This document shows, in pieces, positions 24,616 to 32,492 of a DNA stretch of 42,432 nucleotides (its first letter is position 1; every line of letters begins with the position of its first letter). The translations under genes and the position numbers were made by a program. The notes beneath the pieces were generated by a model, which worked only from the letters and a program-made list of their open reading frames with translations, was not told where the DNA came from and ran no database searches. The DNA comes from Ruminococcus sp. (GTDB lineage Bacteria; Bacillota; Clostridia; Oscillospirales; Ruminococcaceae): contig JAFSBM010000177.1 of NCBI GenBank assembly GCA_017437285.1, forward strand, positions 1 through 42,432, given 5' to 3'.

Positions 24616-27054
24616 TTGATAGCGGAAATTGCTGTCAGCGGCACGGCTTATTCCTTTGATATGCTTTTCAGTTATCGTATCCCACAGGATATGGAACTGA
24701 AAAGGGGCTGCCGTGTGCTTGTTCCCTTTGGCAGAGGAAATCGGCGTAGAGTCGGCGTTGCAATGGGATTTACCGAGGGCGATGAAAAATCCCTTAAACC
24801 TGTTGCCGCCCTTATTGATTCCGAACCTGTGCTGAATGAGGAGCAGTTGAAGCTGGCGGAGTTTCTTCATGACCGCACTTTCTGTACGTGGTATGACGGA
24901 ATAAAGGCAATGCTCCCGCCTGCTATGAGCATAAGTGCAGAGGAAAATTTTCGGCTTTCAAAAAGTTTCAGCGAAACCGATTCCCTTTCCGAAAATGCAA
25001 AAAAGCTTTTAGAGGTGCTTGAATCCCTTGAAGATAAGGCAATTTTAACAGAGCTTTTGAAAAATTACATTGCCGAAAATGGCAGGCTCTGTGTGGACGA
25101 ATTGCTTGACGCAGGGGCATTGACCTCCGAGAATACTTTTAAACAGGCTGTTGGCGATGCCACGGTGCGAATGATTCGCCTTAGCTATGATTTTCTCTGC
25201 AATCCCACCGCTTTCCGACTTACTCCAAAGCAGGAAAGGGCAGCGGATTTTCTCCAGGAATGGGGAACTGCATCTGTCAAAGAAGCGGCATATATGTGCG
25301 GCTTTACGGAGTCCGTTTTCAAGCGGCTTGTGGCAAATGGTGCAGCCGAAGAATACGATATGGAACTGCTCAGAGGTGTCGATGACGGCAGCGAGGAGCG
25401 AATAAATCCCGATTCTACGGTACTTTCAGAGGAACAGCAGTGTGTTCATGACGAAGTTTTCAAGGCGGTTTCAGAAAAAAATGCAGGTGTGTTTCTGCTT
25501 CACGGCGTTACGGGAAGCGGCAAAACATCGGTTTTTGAAAAGCTTATCCACAATACCGTCAGACTTGGACGGAGGGCAATGCTCCTTATTCCCGAAATCG
25601 GTCTTACACCGCAGGTTCTGAAAAGATTCAGAGCGCTTTTCGGCGAAAGGGTAGCTGTAATCCACAGCGGATTATCTCTCGGTCAAAGACTTGACGAATA
25701 CAAAAGAATAAAACGGGGCGATGCGGATATCATAATCGGTACAAGGAGTGCTGTATTTGCCCCTGCTGATAATATTGGGCTGATTATAATTGACGAGGAG
25801 GGCGAAAGGTCGTACAAATCCGACAGTTCTCCCCGATACCATGCCCACGATGTTGCAAAACAAAGATGTGCATATCACGGTGCAACCCTGCTTTTAGCAT
25901 CGGCTACACCCTCAATTGAAAGCTATTATCTGGCGGAAAGGGGAGTTTATAGGCTCCTTGAAATGAAAAAACGCTATAATTCGGCATCTCTGCCCGATGT
26001 TTCAATTGTTGATATGAATTTGGAGCGAATTTCGGGAAATCCCACGGAATTCAGCCAGCAACTGATAGATGAGGTCAATGCAAATCTCAAACGAGGGGAG
26101 CAGAGTATTCTCCTGCTGAACCGACGGGGATTTCACACAATTATAAGCTGTGTTGATTGCTATCAGCCAATTTATTGCCCAAATTGCTCAGTTCCCCTGA
26201 CATATCACCGCAAAAACGGCAAGCTTATGTGCCACTATTGCGGATTTGCACAGGAACCTGCCACCGTATGCCCTGCCTGCGGCTCAAACAGGCTTAAAAG
26301 TATGGGATTCGGTACGCAAAGGCTTGAAGAAGAACTGAAAATGTTCTTCCCTGCGGCACGTATTCTCCGAATGGACGCAGATACGACTTTTTCCCGATAT
26401 TCCTACGAAAAAGGCTTCTCCGAGTTCAAGAACGGCGAATATGATATAATGGTGGGAACTCAGATGATAGGCAAGGGACTTGACTTCCCCAATGTCACTT
26501 TGGTGGGAGTTCTTTCCATTGACAAGGCTCTCTATGCCGGAGATTTCCGAAGCTATGAGCGAACTTTTTCCCTTATAACACAGGTTGTAGGGCGAGGCGG
26601 CCGTGGTGAACGAAAGGGCAGAGCAGTTTTGCAGACATTTATGCCCGACCACTATATTATGAATTTAGCGGCGGCACAGGATTTCAAGGGATTTTACAAC
26701 GAGGAAATCGCCATACGCCGTGCGTTGATTTTTCCGCCTTTGTGCGATATGTGTATTCTCTGCTTTGCAGGCACAGATGAGGAAGAAGTCAGAGGGGGAG
26801 CAGCTGCCGTAATTCAGCTTATGAATACGAAACTCTCCCAATTACAGCCGAAAACTCCTGTTCGTGTTCTCGGACCTGTAAGGGCATCTTATGGCAGACT
26901 CAACGGAAAATTCCGCTGGAGAATAATTATAAAAATGAAGAATACCGCAGAAATGCGAGGTTTTATCAGCTCACTCCTCACCGAGGGGGCGAAGTTGAAG
27001 GAAATGAAAAAAATTGCCTTCTATGCCGATATTAACGGCGATGTTGGCGTGTAA
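24616..27054 (+). CDS. priA: Primosomal replication restart helicase PriA
   Basis: This encodes an 812-residue 3'-5' DNA helicase that reloads the replisome at stalled forks. The N-terminal DNA-binding domain starts IAEIAVSGTAYSFDMLFSYR. Walker A is GVTGSGKTSVF (from Gly297). The eight-cysteine double zinc-binding segment (CVDCYQPIYCPNCS to CHYCGF and CPACGS) and the helicase block QMIGKGLDFPNV are present. The motif II box reads Asp393-Glu394-Glu395-Gly396, where most PriA proteins have DEEH (or DEEQ in some Clostridia). The start is TTG at 24616, which fits the conserved N terminus. Confidence 0.96.
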   Translation: MIAEIAVSGTAYSFDMLFSYRIPQDMELKRGCRVLVPFGRGNRRRVGVAMGFTEGDEKSLKPVAALIDSEPVLNEEQLKLAEFLHDRTFCTWYDGIKAMLPPAMSISAEENFRLSKSFSETDSLSENAKKLLEVLESLEDKAILTELLKNYIAENGRLCVDELLDAGALTSENTFKQAVGDATVRMIRLSYDFLCNPTAFRLTPKQERAADFLQEWGTASVKEAAYMCGFTESVFKRLVANGAAEEYDMELLRGVDDGSEERINPDSTVLSEEQQCVHDEVFKAVSEKNAGVFLLHGVTGSGKTSVFEKLIHNTVRLGRRAMLLIPEIGLTPQVLKRFRALFGERVAVIHSGLSLGQRLDEYKRIKRGDADIIIGTRSAVFAPADNIGLIIIDEEGERSYKSDSSPRYHAHDVAKQRCAYHGATLLLASATPSIESYYLAERGVYRLLEMKKRYNSASLPDVSIVDMNLERISGNPTEFSQQLIDEVNANLKRGEQSILLLNRRGFHTIISCVDCYQPIYCPNCSVPLTYHRKNGKLMCHYCGFAQEPATVCPACGSNRLKSMGFGTQRLEEELKMFFPAARILRMDADTTFSRYSYEKGFSEFKNGEYDIMVGTQMIGKGLDFPNVTLVGVLSIDKALYAGDFRSYERTFSLITQVVGRGGRGERKGRAVLQTFMPDHYIMNLAAAQDFKGFYNEEIAIRRALIFPPLCDMCILCFAGTDEEEVRGGAAAVIQLMNTKLSQLQPKTPVRVLGPVRASYGRLNGKFRWRIIIKMKNTAEMRGFISSLLTEGAKLKEMKKIAFYADINGDVGV

Positions 27055-27066
27055 AGAGGATAAAAA

Positions 27067-27528
27067 ATGGCTTACAGAAAAATTTTAACAGATAAAGACG
27101 AGTCACTTCACAAGGTTTGCCGCCCTGTGGAGAAGTTTGATAATAAATTGGCAATTCTTCTCGACGATATGCACGAAACTCTCGAAAAGGCACAGGGCGT
27201 AGGTCTTGCGGCTCCACAGGTCGGAATTTGCAGACGTGTGTTCATCATGCACCTTGACGAGGGCAGAATTGAGGCTATAAATCCCGAAATTCTCACAAAA
27301 AGCGGCAAACAGCGTGTGCAGGAGGGCTGCCTTTCATGTCCTAATGTGTGGGGCTATGTAACTCGTCCCGAAAAGGCTGTTTTGAAGGCTCAGGACAGGG
27401 ACGGAAACTGGTTTACCCGTGAATTTACAGGACTTGGTGCCCAGTGCGTATGCCACGAAAATGACCACCTTGACGGTCACGTATTTACTGAAATCGTAGA
27501 GGAATTCTACGTTCCCGAGGAGGGTTAA
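27067..27528 (+). CDS. def: Peptide deformylase
   Basis: This encodes a 153-residue metallo-enzyme removing the formyl group from new proteins. All three motifs are intact: GVGLAAPQVG (motif I), EGCLSCPN (motif II, metal-binding Cys) and CHENDHLDG (motif III, HExxH type). AGAGGATAAAA precedes the ATG. Pairing with fmt directly downstream, 2 bases away, is normal, since the two act at opposite ends of formyl-methionine use. Confidence 0.96.
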   Translation: MAYRKILTDKDESLHKVCRPVEKFDNKLAILLDDMHETLEKAQGVGLAAPQVGICRRVFIMHLDEGRIEAINPEILTKSGKQRVQEGCLSCPNVWGYVTRPEKAVLKAQDRDGNWFTREFTGLGAQCVCHENDHLDGHVFTEIVEEFYVPEEG

Positions 27529-27530
27529 TT

Positions 27531-28454
27531 TTGAAAATTGTTTTTATGGGAACTCCGGATTTTGCGGTGCCATGCCTGCGTGTTCTTGCTGAATCCGAAC
27601 ACGAGGTTGCAGCTGTTTTCACTCAGCCCGACAAGCCAAAGGGCAGAGGATACAAGATGATTCCTACTCCCGTCAAGGCGGCGGCAGAGGAATACGGCAT
27701 TGCTGTATATCAGCCCCTTTCCCTGCGAAAGGGCGAGGACGCTGAAAAATCAATGGAGATTTTGCACAATATTGCTCCCGATTTGATAGTGGTAACAGCT
27801 TACGGACAGATTCTTCCAAAGGAAATTTTGGAGCTTCCAAAGTATGGCTGTATCAACATTCACGCATCGCTTCTGCCAAAGTACAGAGGTGCTGCTCCCA
27901 TTAACTGGGTACTGCTCAACGGCGAAAAGGTAACGGGAGTTACTTCAATGCAGATGAGCGAGGGACTTGATACGGGAGATATGCTTATCAAGAAATCCAC
28001 GGAAATAGGCGAAAATGAAACATATTCCGAGCTTTATGGCAGACTTGCGGCTATGGGCGGCGAGGTTCTTGCTGAAACTTTAAAGGCTGTTGAGGAGGGT
28101 TCACTTTCCCCTGAAAAGCAGGACGATTCCCTCAGCTGCTATTCTCCCATGATTACAAAGGATATGAGCAGCCTTGATTTTACAAAATCAGCAGAGGAAA
28201 TTCACAACACAATAAGAGGTGTAAGCGGATTTACAATGATGAACGGCAAGCGTCTTAAAGTATTTTCCTCTGAAATTTCGCACAATATTGCTATTGGTGA
28301 GGCTGGCACAATTGTTGATGCCGATAAGTTTGCAGTAAGCTGCGGTGACGGTGTTGTGCTGTTCACGGAAATTCAGCTTGAGGGTGCAAAGCGTATGAAA
28401 ACCGCTGACTTCCTCCGTGGCAGAAAGCTTGAAAAAGGACTTAAACTGGGTTAA
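27531..28454 (+). CDS. fmt: Methionyl-tRNA formyltransferase
   Basis: This encodes a 307-residue enzyme that formylates initiator Met-tRNA. The start KIVFMGTPDFAVPCL, the catalytic segment HASLLPKYRGAAPINW and QMSEGLDTGDML are all typical. The start is TTG at 27531, right after GAGGAGGG at 27517-27524. The C-terminal OB-like domain ends with RGRKLEKGLKLG. Its length is normal. Confidence 0.96.
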   Translation: MKIVFMGTPDFAVPCLRVLAESEHEVAAVFTQPDKPKGRGYKMIPTPVKAAAEEYGIAVYQPLSLRKGEDAEKSMEILHNIAPDLIVVTAYGQILPKEILELPKYGCINIHASLLPKYRGAAPINWVLLNGEKVTGVTSMQMSEGLDTGDMLIKKSTEIGENETYSELYGRLAAMGGEVLAETLKAVEEGSLSPEKQDDSLSCYSPMITKDMSSLDFTKSAEEIHNTIRGVSGFTMMNGKRLKVFSSEISHNIAIGEAGTIVDADKFAVSCGDGVVLFTEIQLEGAKRMKTADFLRGRKLEKGLKLG

Positions 28455-28466
28455 CAGGAGAATTGA

Positions 28467-29141
28467 ATGAATTATTTAATTTATTTTTTGCTGATGCTGA
28501 TTTTGCCCGTTATTGCACAGCTTGGAGTTACGCTGACATATAAAAAGTACAGCAAAGTGGCTTCATCTCGTGGTTATACCGCTGAACAGGTGGCAAGGCA
28601 AATTCTCGACAGCAACGGATTGAGCCATATCCGCATTGAGCGTGTTCACGGCAATCTCAGCGACCATTATTCACCCAATGAGGGGGTTGTAAGGCTCTCC
28701 GACAGCGTTTACGGCAGCCGTTCAATTGCGGCAATCGGCGTTGCGGCTCACGAGTGCGGCCATGCCTGCCAGCACGCTGAACAGTACGCACCCATGGAGA
28801 TGCGCTCCAAAATCGTGCCTGTGGTGAACATCTGCTCCCAGTTCTGGCACATCGTTTTTGTAATCGGTCTGACTATGGTCAACACTCCAATTGTGGCAAA
28901 TATCGGCATTTATATGTTTATGGCAGTTGTGCTGTTTCAGATTGTAACTCTGCCGACGGAACTTAACGCAAGCTACAGAGCCATGAGAACTCTGGAGGGG
29001 CAGTATATTCTCGAAGCCGATGAAGTTCCAAAGGCGAAAAAAGTCCTGACAGCGGCGGCAATGACCTATGTTACGGCACTTGTGACATCACTTCTCCACC
29101 TTTTAACCCTTGTGATGAGAGTGAGAGGTAATGATGATTGA
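28467..29141 (+). CDS. yugP: YugP-family membrane zinc metallopeptidase
   Basis: This encodes a 224-residue protein with an N-terminal membrane segment, the zinc motif VAAHECGHACQHAEQY (near residues 91-106) and two or three further hydrophobic segments, as in family PF04298. The physiological substrate is unknown. Its position between fmt and rsmB is a frequent Clostridial arrangement. The 3' end overlaps rsmB by 11 bases. Confidence 0.92.
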   Translation: MNYLIYFLLMLILPVIAQLGVTLTYKKYSKVASSRGYTAEQVARQILDSNGLSHIRIERVHGNLSDHYSPNEGVVRLSDSVYGSRSIAAIGVAAHECGHACQHAEQYAPMEMRSKIVPVVNICSQFWHIVFVIGLTMVNTPIVANIGIYMFMAVVLFQIVTLPTELNASYRAMRTLEGQYILEADEVPKAKKVLTAAAMTYVTALVTSLLHLLTLVMRVRGNDD

Positions 29142-30441
29142 CGCAAGATATACGGCGGCAAAGCTGCTTGACAAAACTTTGAAAAATGACAGCTATTCAA
29201 ATATTCAGCTGAACAGCGGACTTGAACGCTCCGATCTGGACGCTCAGGGGAAGAAGCTGTGTACAGCGATTTACTATGGCGTAATTCAGCGTAGGATAAC
29301 TCTTGACTACATTTTAGCACAATATTGCTCTCGTCCCTTGGCGAAAATGGACAGCATAATTGTAACTATATTGCGGTGCGGAGTTTATCAGATTTTATAT
29401 ATGGACAGCGTTCCTGATAATGCGGCGGTTAATGAAAGCGTGCGGCTTGCTAAGCAGTTCGGCAAAACAAGTGCGTCGGGAATGGTAAATGCTGTTCTGC
29501 GAAACTTCATAAGAGGGGGCAAAAAGCTTTTTGCAAAAGAGGAAAAGGACGATATAAAGCGGTTTTCCGTGATGTATTCCATTCCTGTTGAGCTTATCCG
29601 CAGCCTTGTGAATGACTACGGCGAGGACAGGGCAAAGGCTTTTGCGGAGTTTTCCGTTGGCGATGAAAAGGCAACATTTATCCGCAGAAATCCGCTGAAA
29701 TGTTCCTATGAGGAACTTGTAAAGGCTCTGGGAAATGTGGAGCTTTCCACCGATGACCAATTGTGCTGCCGCCTTGAAAATGGCGGAGTAATCGGCACAA
29801 ATGCCTTTAAATCGGGATTTTTCCACGTGCAGGATATTTCCTCTCAGATTTGCTGTGAGGTTCTTGCTCCAACTGAAAATGACGTTGTTCTCGATATTTG
29901 TGCTGCTCCCGGCGGCAAGACTTTTACAATGGCGGAGATGATGAATGGCAGGGGAGAAATCCATGCCTTTGACCTCCACGAAAAGCGTGTAAAGCTTATC
30001 AGCGAGGGTGCGGAACGTCTTGGACTTCCCAATATATCGGCAAAATCGGGAGATGCCTCGGTGTATAACGAGGACATTCCAAAATGCACGAAAATCCTCT
30101 GTGACGTACCCTGTTCGGGCTTCGGAGTTATTTCCCATAAGCCTGAAATCAAGTACAAAAGCTTGTCGGAATTTGAACGGCTCCCCGAAATTCAGTACAA
30201 TATTGCTCAGAACGCTTTGAACTATCTTGCTATTGGCGGAGAAATGGTTTACTCCACCTGCACCGTGCGAAAAGCGGAAAATGAGGAAGTTGTTGAACGG
30301 CTTCTGAAAAATAATCCCGATATTGTTTTAGCAGATATTTCCGAAATAAGGGGCAGGAAATATTCAAATCCCGTGACATTCTTCCCCGACGATTTCGGCG
30401 GCGACGGATTTTTCGTTGCAAAGCTTAAAAAAGTAAAGTAA
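29131..30441 (+). CDS. rsmB: 16S rRNA m5C967 methyltransferase RsmB
   Basis: This encodes a 436-residue protein with an N-terminal NusB-like RNA-binding domain (about 1-140) and a SAM-dependent RNA cytosine methyltransferase domain. The SAM motif is LDICAAPGGKTFTMAEM. The two catalytic cysteines are in CDVPCSGFG and YSTCTVRKAENEE. Two adjacent ATGs (29131, 29134) are both usable. Confidence 0.95.
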   Translation: MMIDARYTAAKLLDKTLKNDSYSNIQLNSGLERSDLDAQGKKLCTAIYYGVIQRRITLDYILAQYCSRPLAKMDSIIVTILRCGVYQILYMDSVPDNAAVNESVRLAKQFGKTSASGMVNAVLRNFIRGGKKLFAKEEKDDIKRFSVMYSIPVELIRSLVNDYGEDRAKAFAEFSVGDEKATFIRRNPLKCSYEELVKALGNVELSTDDQLCCRLENGGVIGTNAFKSGFFHVQDISSQICCEVLAPTENDVVLDICAAPGGKTFTMAEMMNGRGEIHAFDLHEKRVKLISEGAERLGLPNISAKSGDASVYNEDIPKCTKILCDVPCSGFGVISHKPEIKYKSLSEFERLPEIQYNIAQNALNYLAIGGEMVYSTCTVRKAENEEVVERLLKNNPDIVLADISEIRGRKYSNPVTFFPDDFGGDGFFVAKLKKVK

Positions 30442-30460
30442 ATCAACAGGAGGTGCAGCG

Positions 30461-31498
30461 TTGGAAAAAATTGATATTTTAAGTCTTGACTTAAAAGAGC
30501 TTGAATCGGCTCTTGTGGAAATGGGCGAAAAGAAATTCAGAGCAAAGCAGATTTTTCAATGGCTGCACGTAAAAAAAGTTCCTGATTTCGACAAAATGAC
30601 TGATATTTCTATACAATTGAGAGAGCGTCTGAAAGAAAATTTTTGTATAAATGGACTATTTGTGCAAAAAAGACTTGAATCTTGTATAGATAATACTGTA
30701 AAATATCTATATAGGCTTTCTGACGGGAATTTTGTAGAAACCGTTTTAATGGAATACAGCTACGGTTACAGCCTTTGTATCTCCACTCAGGTGGGGTGCA
30801 AAATGGGGTGCAGATTCTGCGCTTCGGCTATTGCGGGATTCGTCCGCAACCTCACTCCCTCGGAAATGCTTTTGCAGATTTATGAAACCGAAAGAAACAG
30901 CGGCGTGAAGATTTCAGGGCTTGTGCTTATGGGAATAGGCGAACCCCTCGATAACTACGACAATGTTCTGAAGTTTCTGTCACTTCTTTCCCACAAGGAC
31001 GGCAATAATTTCAGCCTCCGCCATGTGTCACTTTCCACCTGCGGACTTGTGCCGAAAATTTACGAGCTGGCTGAACTTAAACTGGGACTTACCCTTTGTA
31101 TCTCCCTCCACAGCTCCGACAATTCGTCAAGAAGTGAAATAATGCCTGTCAACAGGACATATAATATAGAAGCACTCATTGAAGCCTGCAAGCATTACAT
31201 ATCCGCAACGGGCAGACGGATTACCTTTGAATATGCGGTTATGGACAATGTGAACTCCGCTGAAAAAGATGCGGACAGGCTGGCTGAACTTCTCCGTGGC
31301 ATAAATTGTCACGTAAATCTCATACCTGTTAATAAGGTAAAAGAAAGAAAATACACCACCGCAAGGACAGCTGTTGCGGAATTTGCAAAACGGCTTGAAA
31401 AGCGTGGTATCAACGCTACCGTAAGACGTACTCTCGGCAGCGATATAGAGGCAGCGTGCGGTCAGTTAAGACGTGACGCTCATGAACAATCGGAGTGA
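30461..31498 (+). CDS. rlmN: 23S rRNA m2A2503 methyltransferase RlmN (radical SAM)
   Basis: This encodes a 345-residue radical SAM enzyme that methylates A2503 of 23S rRNA (and A37 of some tRNAs). The Cys motif is Cys113, Cys117 and Cys120 in GCKMGCRFCAS. LVLMGIGEPLDNYDN and the C-terminal ARRTLG-like VRRTLGSDIEAACGQL, with the methyl-accepting cysteine, are present. It begins with TTG after AGGAGGT (30448-30454). Bases about 30600-30740 are notably AT-rich and use CAA for Gln, unlike the rest. A MITE follows 3 bases after the stop. Confidence 0.95.
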   Translation: MEKIDILSLDLKELESALVEMGEKKFRAKQIFQWLHVKKVPDFDKMTDISIQLRERLKENFCINGLFVQKRLESCIDNTVKYLYRLSDGNFVETVLMEYSYGYSLCISTQVGCKMGCRFCASAIAGFVRNLTPSEMLLQIYETERNSGVKISGLVLMGIGEPLDNYDNVLKFLSLLSHKDGNNFSLRHVSLSTCGLVPKIYELAELKLGLTLCISLHSSDNSSRSEIMPVNRTYNIEALIEACKHYISATGRRITFEYAVMDNVNSAEKDADRLAELLRGINCHVNLIPVNKVKERKYTTARTAVAEFAKRLEKRGINATVRRTLGSDIEAACGQLRRDAHEQSE

Positions 31499-31501
31499 CT
31501 T

Positions 31502-31663
31502 AAGGGCATATCTAAAAACCCCTTTTGAGAAAAAACAGCTATGCACGTCATCTGCTTCGTCAACCTCCCTTGGAGTGCGACAGCACGCCTTCGGAAGGTT
31601 TCCTTGCAGCTGTCATACCTATCCGTTTTTTCTTCAATCAAACGAGTTTTTAGAGATACCCTT
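31502..31663. mobile_element. MITE-like element with imperfect terminal inverted repeats
   Basis: A 162-bp non-coding element. The left end (31502-31536, AAGGGCATATCTAAAAACCC...) and right end (31625-31663, ...GTTTTTAGAGATACCCTT) are imperfect reverse complements of about 35 bases. The centre (31537-31624) contains CCTTCGGAAGG and encodes no protein. Flanking TTAA palindromes may be part of the ends or a target duplication. A short relative lies at 36466-36517. No transposase is in the window, so any movement would need one in trans. The short open frames here are by-products. Confidence 0.7.
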
Positions 31664-31716
31664 AATAGACTTCGGGAGATACTTCGAGGTATCTTCGGAA
31701 AGCGAGGTGCATACGA

Positions 31717-32442
31717 ATGCGATTCAGATACGGCACGGATATCGGTCTGCGGCGTGATGAAAATCAGGACGCTGTAAGATGTGAATATTTCGGGCATAAT
31801 ATACTTGCCGTAGTTTGTGACGGCATGGGCGGCGAGCGGGCAGGCAAAGAGGCAAGCCACATCGCCATTGATGAGTTTTTCCAGAGATTTTCAGACGGCT
31901 ACAGCGAAAATCTCACAGAGGATGAGATAAGAAAGCTGCTTATTTCTTCGATTTCAGCGGCAAATTCCGTTATTTATACAAGGGCACGTATGGACTTCAA
32001 GAATTTCGGAATGGGTACAACCTGTGTTGCGGCTTTTGTAACGGCGGATACGGCATTTGTGGCAAACGTAGGCGACAGCCGTGCTTATCTCATTACAGAT
32101 ACAGGGCTTTACAGCATTACAACCGACCACAATGTAGCGTCTTTGCTCTATGAGCAGGGCAAGATAACAGAGGAGGAAATGGCTGTACATCCACAAAAAC
32201 ATATGCTTACAAGAGCTGTCGGCGTGGAAAAAACAGTTCTCACCGATACGTTTACCTTGACCTATGAGGATAAAATCAATTTGCTGCTTTGTTCCGACGG
32301 TTTATCGGGATATTGCAGCGATGATGAAATATATGACATATTATCACAGACAGACTTTGATACGGCAGCAGAAGCGCTTATTCAGCTTGCACTGAATAAA
32401 GGCGGCCGTGACAATGTAACAGTTGCCATTATCGGTGACTAA
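31717..32442 (+). CDS. prpC: PP2C-type serine/threonine phosphatase
   Basis: This encodes a 241-residue metal-dependent phosphatase that reverses Ser/Thr phosphorylation by the kinase encoded next. Metal-binding motifs are clear: DIGLRRDENQDA, VVCDGMGGERAG, ANVGDSRAYL and GGRDNVTVAI. The ATG at 31717 is preceded by GCGAGG. It begins 54 bases after the MITE, so the MITE now separates it from the upstream operon and may affect read-through. Confidence 0.95.
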   Translation: MRFRYGTDIGLRRDENQDAVRCEYFGHNILAVVCDGMGGERAGKEASHIAIDEFFQRFSDGYSENLTEDEIRKLLISSISAANSVIYTRARMDFKNFGMGTTCVAAFVTADTAFVANVGDSRAYLITDTGLYSITTDHNVASLLYEQGKITEEEMAVHPQKHMLTRAVGVEKTVLTDTFTLTYEDKINLLLCSDGLSGYCSDDEIYDILSQTDFDTAAEALIQLALNKGGRDNVTVAIIGD

Positions 32443-32492
32443 TAACTAATATAATTAAACCTGAAAAGGGTTGGAAAAGGAAGGGTAAGGCA

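Noticed and set aside
29395-30138. Minus-strand frame of 247 codons in rsmB
   Set aside because: Opposite to a well-conserved methyltransferase with intact motifs; no start signals.
31502-31716. Small ORFs between rlmN and the phosphatase gene
   Set aside because: They lie in the inverted-repeat element and change frame with its palindromes.
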